Source of the DNA: Curtobacterium citreum
GTDB taxonomy: Bacteria; Actinomycetota; Actinomycetes; Actinomycetales; Microbacteriaceae
NCBI RefSeq assembly: GCF_006715175.1
Contig: NZ_VFMQ01000001.1
Span: 434,001 to 498,000, forward strand
Length of the DNA: 64,000 nt
Direction of reading: 5' to 3'
Position numbers and translations under genes: made by a program. Position 1 is the stretch's first letter, and the number at the start of each line of letters is the position of its first letter. The notes below the pieces were generated by a model, which saw only the letters and a program-made list of their open reading frames with translations, was not told where the DNA came from and did no database searches. Below are positions 35,823 through 44,636 of the stretch, one piece after another.

Positions 35823-36797
35823 TCACACTCCCGCCGCCACCCCCGCCAGCGCCGCCGCCAGGTCCGCCTGCACCAGGTCGCCGTGCACCGCCGCCCCCGC
35901 CTGCGTCCCCGCCGCGGCCGACGCGATCACGGTCGCCATCGGGGCCGTCACGTTGCCCGCCGCGTACACCCCGCGCACGCCGGTCTGCCCCGCGGCGTCG
36001 ACCACGAGCGCGCTCCCGAACCGGGAGCCGCCCACGACGACGTCCTCCGCCACCAGGCCCAGCCCGGCCAGGACGTCGACGCGGGCCTCGGCGGTGCTGG
36101 CGGCGGCGAGGGCGTCGAGCGGGACGACCTCGCCCGACCCCGTCTCCACCCCGGTCAGCACGTCGCCCGAAGACACCACGCGGGCAACCGGACCCGTGAT
36201 CACCCCGATGCCACGAGCCGTGAGACCTGCCATGGCGGTGTCGTCGACGAGCGCCGGGTCGGTCACGAACGCCGTCACCCGGTCGCTCAACGCCCGGAAC
36301 ATGAGCGCGTGGTGCACCCCGTTCGGTGTCGTCACCAGGATCCCGATGCGCTGGTCGCGGATCTCCCACCCGTGGCAGAACGGGCAGTGCACGACCCCGC
36401 GCCCCCACTGCTCGGCGAGCCCCGGGACCTCCGGCAGCACGTCGACGGCGCCGGAGGCGACGACGAGTCGCCGCGCGGTGACGACCGCGCCGGAGTCGAG
36501 CGTGACCGAGAAAGCGACCGGGTCGGTCCCGTCACCGTCCGTGGCGGACGTGGCCACGATCCTCCCGGCCGTGACCTGCACGCCGTAGGCGGCGACCTCC
36601 TGACGTCCGATGCGGGTCAACTCGGCGGGGGCGACCCCCTCGCGCCCGAGGTAGTTGTGCGCACCGGCCGCGGGCGCGTTGCGGGGCTCACCCGCGTCGA
36701 CGACGAGGACGGAGCGACGGGACCGCCCCAGGATCAGGGCTGCGGACAGGCCGGCGGCCGAGCCGCCGATGACGATGACGTCGAAGTGATCGGACAT
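35823..36797 (-). CDS. Thioredoxin reductase-like NAD(P)/FAD-dependent oxidoreductase
   Basis: 324 residues. The FAD-binding motif is VIVIGGSAAGLSAALILGR. CPFCHGWE (near residue 140) is a redox-active CxxC in the place of the thioredoxin reductase disulfide. The NAD(P) domain and the second FAD segment (GVYAAGNVTAP) are present. It probably reduces a disulfide or small oxidant, or detoxifies a metabolite. It is divergent from an HTH-cupin regulator, and an inverted repeat lies in the 67-bp gap. Confidence 0.9.
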   Translation of the reverse strand: MSDHFDVIVIGGSAAGLSAALILGRSRRSVLVVDAGEPRNAPAAGAHNYLGREGVAPAELTRIGRQEVAAYGVQVTAGRIVATSATDGDGTDPVAFSVTLDSGAVVTARRLVVASGAVDVLPEVPGLAEQWGRGVVHCPFCHGWEIRDQRIGILVTTPNGVHHALMFRALSDRVTAFVTDPALVDDTAMAGLTARGIGVITGPVARVVSSGDVLTGVETGSGEVVPLDALAAASTAEARVDVLAGLGLVAEDVVVGGSRFGSALVVDAAGQTGVRGVYAAGNVTAPMATVIASAAAGTQAGAAVHGDLVQADLAAALAGVAAGV

Positions 36798-36839
36798 GAC
36801 CACAGCGTGCGGCGCGCTCGACCGGATCAGCAACGAATC

Positions 36840-36854
36840 TTGCCGGTCTGGCAA
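36840..36854. promoter_or_regulatory. Candidate operator TTGCC-N5-GGCAA
   Basis: A 15-bp inverted repeat lies directly before the start codon of the HTH-cupin gene and 43 bp upstream of the divergent oxidoreductase start. Its place allows self-repression and control of the oxidoreductase. Confidence 0.5.
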
Positions 36855-36864
36855 CATGGTCGGC

Positions 36865-37482
36865 ATGGCACACGGCCGGGAGGATCGGATCACCCCACGC
36901 ACGACGGCCCAGGTCGTCGACGCGGTGGGTCCGCGCCTGCGCGCGCTCCGCGAACGGCGTGACGTCACGCTCGCGGCGCTCGCCGCGGAGACCGGCATCT
37001 CGGTGTCGACGCTCTCGCGGCTGGAGTCCGGCCAGCGGCGACCGACCCTCGAACTGCTGCTGCCGCTGGCCCGGGCGTACCAGGTGCCGCTCGACGACCT
37101 CGTCGGGGCGCCGCAGACGGGGGATCCGCGCGTCCACCTGCGCCCCGAGCGGCACGGCGGGCGGGTGGTGATCCCGCTCACGAAGCGGACCGGGGGCGTG
37201 CGCTCGTTCAAGCAGCTCATCCCGCCGGAACCCGCGAACAGCGATCGGACACTGAAGACCCACGAGGGCTACGAGTGGTTCTACGTCCTGTCCGGGCGGC
37301 TGCGGCTGCTGCTCGGTGACCGGGAGTTCGACCTGGGGCCCGGCGAGGTCGTCGAGTTCGACACGCACACGCCGCACTGGGTGGGCAACACCACGGACGA
37401 GGTCACCGAGGTGCTCTGCCTGTACGGGCCCCAGGGCGAGCGGGCGCACGTGCGGTCGCGACCGGCGGCCCGGGCGGACTGA
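36865..37482 (+). CDS. XRE-family HTH regulator with cupin domain
   Basis: About 205 residues. An N-terminal HTH_3 domain (RLRALRERRDVTLAALAAETGISVSTLSRLESGQRRP) is joined to a C-terminal cupin (KTHEGYEWFYVLSGRLRLLLGDREF, then DTHTPHWVGN), as in SutR/YdcN-like regulators. The cupin may bind a small ligand or metal. The frame also allows ATG 36856; no ribosome site decides. It faces the FAD oxidoreductase gene, its likely target. Confidence 0.88.
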   Translation: MAHGREDRITPRTTAQVVDAVGPRLRALRERRDVTLAALAAETGISVSTLSRLESGQRRPTLELLLPLARAYQVPLDDLVGAPQTGDPRVHLRPERHGGRVVIPLTKRTGGVRSFKQLIPPEPANSDRTLKTHEGYEWFYVLSGRLRLLLGDREFDLGPGEVVEFDTHTPHWVGNTTDEVTEVLCLYGPQGERAHVRSRPAARAD

Positions 37483-37541
37483 GCCGGGCGCTTCGCTCGC
37501 CGGGCGGATCAGCCGGCCGGCGGGGCAGCCGGTCGGTGGGG

Positions 37542-38225
37542 TCAGCCGAAGACGTGCGCCGTCACGTCGTCGAGCAGGCCGTCCGTCGGGGTGTTCGACT
37601 GGCTGATGCGGATGCCGATGTCGCCGCGGGTGAAGTACGTGTCGCCGTCGATGACCGGGTACTGCGAGTTCTGCGAGACCTTCTGGCAGCGGTACCCCTC
37701 GGCGACGTGTGCGCAGTCGTAGCCCTTCGCGGGCAGCGCCTGCAGTGCACCGAACGCGCGGGACGAGTCGACCACCACCACGTCGATCACCAGGTTCGTG
37801 ATGTCCGCCCGTGGATCCCGCCAGACGCACGACAGGTGCTTGCCGTCGGCCTGCAGGACCGGCGTGAAGGCGTCCTTCGGGCGGGACCACGAGTCGCCGA
37901 CGACCTTCGGGTCGTTCAGCGGAGCCTCGGCGAACTTCCACTTGCCGGCCGTGATCAGGTCGGAGCACTCGGACGGCACCGTGCCGCCGTCGTAGTCGAC
38001 GCCGGGGACCGGGGTGATGGTGGACGTCGGCCGCGGGGTGCTCGACGGAGTCTGCGAAGCCGTGGCGTTCGGGGTGCTCGTCGACGACGGCGTGGTCGAC
38101 GTCGTCGGCGTGGACGAGGCCGTCGGCGTGGTCACGACGTTCGGTCCCTCGGTGCAGGCGCTCAGGACGAGCGCGGCGCCGATCCCGATCGTCGCGAGCA
38201 GTGTCGTGGTGCGTGCGGTGCGCAT
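37542..38225 (-). CDS. Lipoprotein of unknown function
   Basis: 227 residues. The signal peptide ends in a lipobox (LSACTE), and a Thr/Ser/Pro linker (30-75) leads to a folded domain of about 145 residues with four cysteines (SECSDL, LSCVWR, YDCAH, RCQKV) that probably form two disulfides. The layout recalls actinobacterial DUF3558-type lipoproteins but I am not sure. It would be anchored on the outer face of the membrane. Confidence 0.72.
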   Translation of the reverse strand: MRTARTTTLLATIGIGAALVLSACTEGPNVVTTPTASSTPTTSTTPSSTSTPNATASQTPSSTPRPTSTITPVPGVDYDGGTVPSECSDLITAGKWKFAEAPLNDPKVVGDSWSRPKDAFTPVLQADGKHLSCVWRDPRADITNLVIDVVVVDSSRAFGALQALPAKGYDCAHVAEGYRCQKVSQNSQYPVIDGDTYFTRGDIGIRISQSNTPTDGLLDDVTAHVFG

Positions 38226-38361
38226 GGGGTCCCCCGGTCTCGGCGGCTCGGACGGACCCGTGCCGCGGTGGTGCCGACGCTACCGACGGTGCTGGGCCGG
38301 CGAGGGTGCCGGTACCGAACCGTAGCCGGTCCGAGACGGGATCGTGACCGCGGGGTCCGGG

Positions 38362-39348
38362 TCAGGGGCGCCAGACGACCGTCGGTTCGAGCAGACGGTG
38401 CCCGGTCGGTGCGGGCAGGACCGACCTGCCGGTGCCCATCAGCAGGTCCAGCGCCGCCGCGGCCGCGTCACCGAGGGGCTGCTCGACGCTCGAGATCCCC
38501 AGGGCCTCGGCCACCGGGGTGTCGTCGTACCCGACCACGGGGACGTCCGGGCCGAGGGCGAACCGCGCACCGAGCGCCAGCGTGTCCGAAGCGCAGACCA
38601 CCGCGTCGACGGCGGCCCCGTCCGCGACCGCCCGGGTGACGACCTCGGTCGCCGCGGAGACGTCGTCCTCGCAGACGAGCTGCACCTGGTCGGGCAGGCC
38701 CGCTGCGGCGAGGGCGTCCTGCCAGCCGTGGCGCCGCTCGTCGCCCTGCCCCGAGGGGCTCGGCCACCCGAGGAACCCGATGCGTCGGTACCCCGCCTCG
38801 AGCAGGTGCGCGGTCGCGGCCCGGAGGCCGGCCCGACCGTCGACGTCCACCCACGGCAGCACCTCGGCGCGCTCGGCGGACTGCCCCCACGGGCGTCCGA
38901 ACAGCACGAACGGGACGTCCCGGTCGGCGAGCCACCCGGGCCGAGGATCGCCGTGGAACGTCGAGGTGAGCACGAAGCCGTCGACGTCGGACCCCTCGAC
39001 GAGCCGCTCGATGTGCGTCAGCTCGTCGTCGACGTCCCGCGCGGTGAAGAGCAGGATCCGCATGCCCCGCGCGTCCGCGTGCTCGACCAGGGCGTGCAGG
39101 AAGCGGTCGAGCACCGCGCCGGAGATGCCGTGCACGGGTTCGAGCCGGACGCCCAGGGTCGAGCTCTGCCGGGTCCGCAGCCGCCGTGCCGAGGCGTGCG
39201 GGCGGTACCCGAGGGTCTCGATCGCCGAGCGCACCCGGTCCAGGGTGTCCGGACGGACGACCTCCGGCCGGTTCAGCGCGTTCGACACGGTCTGCCGGGA
39301 GACACCGGCGACCGCGGCGACGTCGGCGACGGTGGCGGGCTGCGACAT
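38362..39348 (-). CDS. LacI family transcriptional regulator
   Basis: 328 residues. The HTH (TVADVAAVAGVSRQTVSNALNRP) and hinge helix (RRLRTRQSSTLGV) are followed by a periplasmic-binding-protein fold. The ATG at 39348 gives the normal LacI length; the longer upstream frame is not family-like. It is divergent from a sugar ABC operon, with a perfect palindrome TTTGATCGATCAAA between them, so it most likely represses that operon until the sugar binds. Confidence 0.9.
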   Translation of the reverse strand: MSQPATVADVAAVAGVSRQTVSNALNRPEVVRPDTLDRVRSAIETLGYRPHASARRLRTRQSSTLGVRLEPVHGISGAVLDRFLHALVEHADARGMRILLFTARDVDDELTHIERLVEGSDVDGFVLTSTFHGDPRPGWLADRDVPFVLFGRPWGQSAERAEVLPWVDVDGRAGLRAATAHLLEAGYRRIGFLGWPSPSGQGDERRHGWQDALAAAGLPDQVQLVCEDDVSAATEVVTRAVADGAAVDAVVCASDTLALGARFALGPDVPVVGYDDTPVAEALGISSVEQPLGDAAAAALDLLMGTGRSVLPAPTGHRLLEPTVVWRP

Positions 39349-39388
39349 GGGGTTCACCGTAGCGCCTCGGCGGTGTATCGTGATGGCG

Positions 39389-39415
39389 TTTGATCGATCA
39401 AATTGAACGATCCAA
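39389..39415. promoter_or_regulatory. LacI operator candidate for the sugar operon
   Basis: TTTGATCGATCAAA (39389-39402) is a perfect 14-bp palindrome with the central CG typical of LacI sites. It abuts TTGAACGATCCAA (39404-39416 region), a weaker second site. Both lie 25-50 bp before the binding-protein start. Confidence 0.7.
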
Positions 39416-39439
39416 CGATTACTCGACGAGGAGTACCCG

Positions 39440-40708
39440 ATGCAACGACCCATGTCACGACGCACAGCTCGCGCGCTGTCCGCAGGGGCGATCGCCCTGA
39501 CCGCAGCGCTGTCCCTCTCCGCCTGCGGCTCCGGCTTCAGCGACTCCGGTTCGGACTCCGGGTCCGGGGGGCTCACCTCGAGCGACAAGTCCCTCTCCGT
39601 GCTCATCGGCTCCTCCGGCGACGCCGAGACCGCCGCGGTCACGAGCGCGGCCGCCGCCTGGTCGAAGTCCTCCGGGACCGGTGTGAGCGTCCAGGCCGCC
39701 AACAACCTCGACCAGCAGCTCGCGCAGGGGTTCGCCTCCGGCAAGCCCGCCGACGTGTTCTACGTCAGCACGTCGTCGCTCGCCGGGTACGCGGCGAACG
39801 GCTCGCTCCTGTCCTACGGCGACCAGCTGCAGGACCAGGGCGACTTCTACCCGACCCTGACGAAGTCGTTCACCGTGGACGGGAAGCTGTACTGCGCGCC
39901 GAAGGACTTCTCGACCCTGGGGCTGTTCATCAACAAGGCGGACTGGAAGGCGGCCGGACTGACCGACGCCGACGTCCCGACGACGTGGGACCAGCTGAAG
40001 ACGGTGTCCGAGAAGCTCACCCGGGACGGTCGCGTCGGACTCTCGACCAGCCCGCAGGTCGAGCGCCTCGGGGCGTTCATGGCCCAGGCCGGCGGCGCCC
40101 TGACGAACGCCGACCAGACGAAGGCGACCGTCGACTCCGCCGCCAACGTCCAGGCGCTCGACTACGTGAAGGGCCTGCTCGACGACGGCTCGATGAAGTT
40201 CTCGAGCGACCTCGGCGAGAGCTGGGGCGGCGACGCGTTCGGGAAGAACAAGGCCGCGATGACCATCGAGGGCAACTGGCTCACCGGCGCGATGTCCTCG
40301 AGCTACCCGAGCGTCGACTACCAGGTCGTCGCACTGCCGAAGGGTCCGGAGGGCGCCGGCACCCTGCAGTTCACGAACTGCTGGGGCATCGCGAAGGACT
40401 CCCCGAACCAGAAGGCGGCGCTGTCGTTCGTCGAGAAGATGACGAGCACCGACCAGCAGCTCACCTTCGCGAAGGACTTCGGCGTGATGCCGAGTGTCGA
40501 GTCCGCTGCGAGCACCTGGAAGCGCGACTACCCGCAGTACGCGGCGTTCCTCGACCAGGCCGACGTCGCCCAGGGGCTGCCGAACAAGGCCGGCACGTCG
40601 GACGTGGTCGCCGACTTCGACTCGAAGCTCGGCTCCCTGCAGAAGACCGACGTGCAGACCCTGCTCGAAGGCGTCCAGAAGAACATGGCCGCTGCGCTGA
40701 AGGGCTGA
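39440..40708 (+). CDS. Sugar ABC transporter substrate-binding lipoprotein
   Basis: 422 residues, SBP family 1. The signal peptide ends in a lipobox (LSACGS), so it is a lipoprotein. The mature domain has FVYSSS-like strands of maltose-type binders: GKPADVFYVSTSSLAGYA, FTVDGKLYCAPKDFSTLGLFIN, and MTIEGNWLTGAM, the typical sugar-lid segments. It delivers an oligosaccharide to the two permeases that follow. No ATPase gene is present, so a shared MsiK-type ATPase elsewhere is expected. Confidence 0.92.
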   Translation: MQRPMSRRTARALSAGAIALTAALSLSACGSGFSDSGSDSGSGGLTSSDKSLSVLIGSSGDAETAAVTSAAAAWSKSSGTGVSVQAANNLDQQLAQGFASGKPADVFYVSTSSLAGYAANGSLLSYGDQLQDQGDFYPTLTKSFTVDGKLYCAPKDFSTLGLFINKADWKAAGLTDADVPTTWDQLKTVSEKLTRDGRVGLSTSPQVERLGAFMAQAGGALTNADQTKATVDSAANVQALDYVKGLLDDGSMKFSSDLGESWGGDAFGKNKAAMTIEGNWLTGAMSSSYPSVDYQVVALPKGPEGAGTLQFTNCWGIAKDSPNQKAALSFVEKMTSTDQQLTFAKDFGVMPSVESAASTWKRDYPQYAAFLDQADVAQGLPNKAGTSDVVADFDSKLGSLQKTDVQTLLEGVQKNMAAALKG

Positions 40709-40713
40709 CCGCG

Positions 40714-41754
40714 ATGTCCCGGAAGAACCGCCGCGAAGCCGTCTCGGGCTGGTTGTTCACCGCCCCGACGGTGATCGTCCTCGGCCTGTTCCTGCTCGTG
40801 CCCGTCCTCATGGCCGCATGGGTGAGCGTGTCGAACTGGCGCGGGGTCGGCAGTCCGTTCTCGTCCGACGTGTCCTTCGTCGGCGGCGAGAACTACGCGA
40901 AGATCCTCGGCGGGGGCGGGCTCGACGAGCAGAACTTCGGCACGGCCCTGCGGAACAACCTCTGGTACGTCGTGTTCGTCGTGCCGCTGCAGACCGCCGT
41001 CGCCCTCGGCCTGGCCGTCCTCGTGAACGGACGGGCGCTCAAGGGGCGGGGGTTCTTCCGGACCGCGTTCTACTTCCCGTCCGTCACGAGCTCGGTCGCG
41101 ATCACCGTGCTCTGGCTGTTCCTGTTCTCGTCTTCCGGTGCGGTGAACACGATCATCGGGTGGATCGGGGTGCGCGGACCGAACTGGTTCAACGAGCCGA
41201 CCGGCATCTTCCACCTCGGGGCGGGGCAGCCTCCGGCCTTCCTCGCCGACCACACGATGCTCGGCATCTCGTGGTGGGAGTGGACCGCGGGGCCGTCGGT
41301 CGCGATGAGCGCGTTCATCCTGCTCGCCGTGTTCACCACGAGCGGCACGTTCATGCTGCTCTTCATCGCGGCGCTGCAGAACCTGTCCGCCGACGTCGAC
41401 GAGGCCGCGATGATCGACGGCGCGGGCGCCTGGACGCGCTTCTGGCGCGTGACGCTCCCGCAGCTGCGCCCGACGCTCTTCACGGTGCTCACCCTCGGGC
41501 TGATCGGGACGTGGCAGGTCTTCGACCAGATCTACACCGGCACGAAGGGCGCCCCGGCGAACACCACGCTCACCCCGGCGTACCTGTCGTACACGTCCGC
41601 GTTCCAGAGCCAGCAGTGGGGTGTCGGTGCGGCGATCGCCTTCATCCTGTTCGGGATCATCGTCGTCTTCACGCTGCTGCAGCGCTGGGCACTGCGGGAC
41701 CGCCCCGTCTCACGACGGCGGATGCGCTGGATCGAACAGGGAGAGTCACGATGA
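40714..41754 (+). CDS. Sugar ABC transporter permease (MalF-like)
   Basis: 346 residues, about seven membrane helices. The first is WLFTAPTVIVLGLFLLVPVL, and the EAA loop is EAAMIDGAGAWTRFWRVTLPQLRP, which binds the ATPase. It starts 5 bp after the binding-protein stop and overlaps the next permease by 4 bp (ATGA), so the three genes form one coupled operon. Confidence 0.92.
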   Translation: MSRKNRREAVSGWLFTAPTVIVLGLFLLVPVLMAAWVSVSNWRGVGSPFSSDVSFVGGENYAKILGGGGLDEQNFGTALRNNLWYVVFVVPLQTAVALGLAVLVNGRALKGRGFFRTAFYFPSVTSSVAITVLWLFLFSSSGAVNTIIGWIGVRGPNWFNEPTGIFHLGAGQPPAFLADHTMLGISWWEWTAGPSVAMSAFILLAVFTTSGTFMLLFIAALQNLSADVDEAAMIDGAGAWTRFWRVTLPQLRPTLFTVLTLGLIGTWQVFDQIYTGTKGAPANTTLTPAYLSYTSAFQSQQWGVGAAIAFILFGIIVVFTLLQRWALRDRPVSRRRMRWIEQGESR

Positions 41755-42671
41755 CCGCCGCACCCACCTCGGCACGGACGGGAGGCACGGTGCCGGACCT
41801 CCGCGCCGCCACCGTCGCACAGGCGCCCGGCCCGGGCCGGGGGCCCCGCCGCCTCACCGGTCGCGGGATCGTCCTGCTGGTCGTCGGCGTGGTCATCGCG
41901 GTCGTCTACCTGCTGCCGTTCTACGTGGCGATCGTCAACTCCTTCAAGACGGACGAGGACGCCTCGCTCCACCCGCTCGCCCTCCCCACCACCTGGACGG
42001 GCGCCGCGTTCCGGACGCTCTTCGAGAACTCCGACTTCGGCGTCTGGACGATGAACTCGGTGATCGTCGCCGTGGTCGTCACGCTCGGTCGGATCTTCTT
42101 CGACTCGCTCGCCGGCTACGCGCTCGCGCGCATCCGGTTCCCCGGACGCCAGACCGTCTTCGCGCTCATCGTCGCGGTGATGGCCGTGCCCGCCGTGGTG
42201 CTGCTCATCCCGAAGTTCCTCGTGATCAACCAGCTCGGCATGTACGACTCGTACTCGGGCATGATCATCCCGCTGCTCGTCGACGCCGCCGGGGTGTTCA
42301 TCATGAAGAACTTCTTCGAGTCGATCCCGGTCAGCGTCGAGGAGCAGGCGAAGATCGACGGCGCCGGGGTGTTCCGCACCTTCTGGTCGATCGTGCTGCC
42401 GATGGCCCGCCCGGCCGTCGTGACGATCACGATCCTGTCGTTCCAGGGGTCGTGGAACGAGCTCCCGCACTTCATCGTGTCGGCGTCCTCGCCCGGACTG
42501 ACGACCCTGACCAAGGGCGTCGCCTCGCTGGCCTCCGGCGCCCTGAGCGCCGGGAACCAGTTCCCGATCAAGCTCGCCGCCGCCTTCGTGATGACGATCC
42601 CCGTCGCCGTCGCGTTCTTCGTGTTCCAGCGGCGCATCATGAACACCAGCGACGGGGCGGTCAAGGAGTGA
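41751..42671 (+). CDS. Carbohydrate ABC transporter permease (MalG-like)
   Basis: 306 residues, six helices, with the EAA loop EEQAKIDGAGVFRTFWSIVLPMARP. The first 35 residues before the first helix are unusually long and Ala/Pro/Arg-rich. Bases 41775-41794 within them are identical, 20 of 20, to an arm of the 48-bp palindrome at 18589-18636 and encode RTGGTVP. The ATG overlaps the upstream stop. Confidence 0.92.
   Translation: MTAAPTSARTGGTVPDLRAATVAQAPGPGRGPRRLTGRGIVLLVVGVVIAVVYLLPFYVAIVNSFKTDEDASLHPLALPTTWTGAAFRTLFENSDFGVWTMNSVIVAVVVTLGRIFFDSLAGYALARIRFPGRQTVFALIVAVMAVPAVVLLIPKFLVINQLGMYDSYSGMIIPLLVDAAGVFIMKNFFESIPVSVEEQAKIDGAGVFRTFWSIVLPMARPAVVTITILSFQGSWNELPHFIVSASSPGLTTLTKGVASLASGALSAGNQFPIKLAAAFVMTIPVAVAFFVFQRRIMNTSDGAVKE
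41775..41794 (+). repeat. Single palindrome arm inside a coding sequence
   Basis: This 20-bp stretch (CGGACGGGAGGCACGGTGCC) is identical to bases 18591-18610 in copy B of the palindrome family. Here it is in frame in the 5' end of the second sugar permease gene. Confidence 0.85.
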
Positions 42672-42673
42672 CC

Positions 42674-44623
42674 ATGACGACGACCACCACGCCGCCCGAC
42701 GCCGCCGAGCAGGCCGCCCACGCGGTGCCGCGGCAACCCCTGCTCCACGACGAGGTCGTCGTGCTCGCCGCGCCGACCCAGGCGTGGTCCGACCGGCACG
42801 GCGACGTCGGCACGAACCCCGTGCACGGTTACTGGACGGGCGACCAGCGCGTCGTCTCGGCGATGACGCTGACCGTCGCCGGGTCGTCGGTGGAGCCCGT
42901 GGCGACGGTGCCGGCCGGCGCCCGCGAGGTCGTGTTCACCGGACTCCTGCGTGGGCTCGACGGCCCCGGAGCGGACCCGGACGTGCGGCTCGACCGGATC
43001 CGGACGGTCCGCGTCGACGGCGTCCACGAACGCCTGCGCATCACGGACCGGCTCGCCCCCGGGCAGCCCGCGGCCGAGCACTCCGGACACACCGGACGGA
43101 CCGTGACGGTCCGGATCGTGCCGGACGCGAGCGGGATGGACGCCGTCAAGGCCGGCGCACCGCCGGTGCCGGTCCCGGCCGTGCTCGCGGCCGACGGCGG
43201 CGGGACGGACGCGGGCCGTGCCTCCTGGACGGCGGGATCGGTGTCCGTGACCCTGCGTGCCGACGGCGCCACGGTCACCACCGACGGCGACGCCGTCGTC
43301 CTGACCTGGAGCCTGCCGCACGCGCGGACCGTCGAGGTCGCGTGGGACTGCCGCGTCACGGCCCCGGACGCCGTGGCCGTCGGCGCCACCACGCCGCGGA
43401 CGTTCCACGCGCCGCAGGGCGTTCAGGACGACCGGCTCCGCCGATGGCTCGACCGCGCCGTCGAGGACCTCGACGCGCTGCGGCTGCGCCGCCCGGAGGG
43501 GGAGTTCCTCGCCGCCGGGGCACCGTGGTTCTTCACGCTATTCGGGCGCGACTCGCTCTGGGCCGCCCGGTTCCTGCTGCCGGTCGACATCACGGTGGCC
43601 GGCAGCACGCTCCGGGTGCTCGCCGCGCTGCAGGGCACGCGCGACGACCCCGCCACCGCCGAGCAGCCCGGGAAGATCCCGCACGAGCTCCGGCAGGCAT
43701 CGCTGCCGGTCGACAACGACGAGATCTCGCTGCCGCCGCTGTACTACGGCACCGTCGACGCGACCCCGCTGTGGATCTGCACCCTGCACGACGCCTGGCG
43801 GGCCGGCCTGCCGGAGGACCAGGTCCGGGCGCTCCTGCCCGCCCTCGGGCGCGCCCTGGCGTGGATGCGGGACTCCGGCGACGCCGACGGGGACGGCTTG
43901 CTCGAGTACGTCGACGAGTCCGGCCGCGGGCTGGCCAACCAGGGGTGGAAGGACTCCGGCGACAGTGTGCAGTGGCGCGACGGACGGCTCGCCGACGGCC
44001 CGATCGCGCTCTGCGAGGTGCAGGGGTACGCGCACGAGGCGGCCGTGCACGGCGCCGACCTGCTCGACGCGTTCGGGCTGCCGGGGGGACCGGAGTGGCG
44101 GGCGTGGGCGGCGCGCCTGGCCGACCGCTTCCGTGCGACGTTCTGGGTGACGGACGCGGTCGGGCCGCACCCGGCGATCGCCCTCGACGCCCGGAAGCAC
44201 GCCGTCGACTCGGCGACGAGCAACATCGGCCACCTGCTCGGCACGGGACTCCTGGACGAGCGCGAGGAGGCCGTCGTGGCCGCCCGGGTCGTCGCACCGG
44301 ACATGGCGAGCGGCTTCGGTCTGCGGACCCTGTCCACGACGGCCTCGGGCTACTGGCCGCTGAGCTACCACGGCGGCTCGGTGTGGGCGCACGACACCGC
44401 GGTGGTCGTCGCCGGGCTCACCCGTTCGGGCTTCCGGGACGAGGCGCGGGCGCTCGCCGAGCAGCTGCTCGCGGCGGCGGTCGCCTTCGACTTCCGGATG
44501 CCCGAGCTGCACGCGGGAGACGCCGCCGCCGAGGTGTCCCGACCGGCGCCCTACCCGGCGGCGTGCCGACCTCAGGCGTGGAGTGCGGCGGCGGTGTTCC
44601 CGGTGTGGGTCGCGCTGCGGTGA
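42674..44623 (+). CDS. Amylo-alpha-1,6-glucosidase / glycogen debranching-type glycoside hydrolase
   Basis: 649 residues. The N-terminal half (about 20-245) is the beta-rich domain seen before debranching-type glucosidases (GYWTGDQRVVSAMTLTV). The C-terminal half is an (alpha/alpha)6 barrel with WFFTLFGRDSLWAARF, NQGWKDSGD with an acid catalyst candidate, and YHGGSVWAHDT. It has no signal peptide, so it works in the cytoplasm on the imported sugar. It is 2 bp after the permease and belongs to the LacI-controlled operon. The exact linkage cleaved is unknown. Confidence 0.87.
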   Translation: MTTTTTPPDAAEQAAHAVPRQPLLHDEVVVLAAPTQAWSDRHGDVGTNPVHGYWTGDQRVVSAMTLTVAGSSVEPVATVPAGAREVVFTGLLRGLDGPGADPDVRLDRIRTVRVDGVHERLRITDRLAPGQPAAEHSGHTGRTVTVRIVPDASGMDAVKAGAPPVPVPAVLAADGGGTDAGRASWTAGSVSVTLRADGATVTTDGDAVVLTWSLPHARTVEVAWDCRVTAPDAVAVGATTPRTFHAPQGVQDDRLRRWLDRAVEDLDALRLRRPEGEFLAAGAPWFFTLFGRDSLWAARFLLPVDITVAGSTLRVLAALQGTRDDPATAEQPGKIPHELRQASLPVDNDEISLPPLYYGTVDATPLWICTLHDAWRAGLPEDQVRALLPALGRALAWMRDSGDADGDGLLEYVDESGRGLANQGWKDSGDSVQWRDGRLADGPIALCEVQGYAHEAAVHGADLLDAFGLPGGPEWRAWAARLADRFRATFWVTDAVGPHPAIALDARKHAVDSATSNIGHLLGTGLLDEREEAVVAARVVAPDMASGFGLRTLSTTASGYWPLSYHGGSVWAHDTAVVVAGLTRSGFRDEARALAEQLLAAAVAFDFRMPELHAGDAAAEVSRPAPYPAACRPQAWSAAAVFPVWVALR

Positions 44624-44636
44624 GGGCGTCGGGCGC

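Noticed and set aside
39440..44623. Complete sugar importer
   Set aside because: No ATPase gene is present in the cluster, so I do not call it complete; a shared ATPase elsewhere is the usual arrangement.
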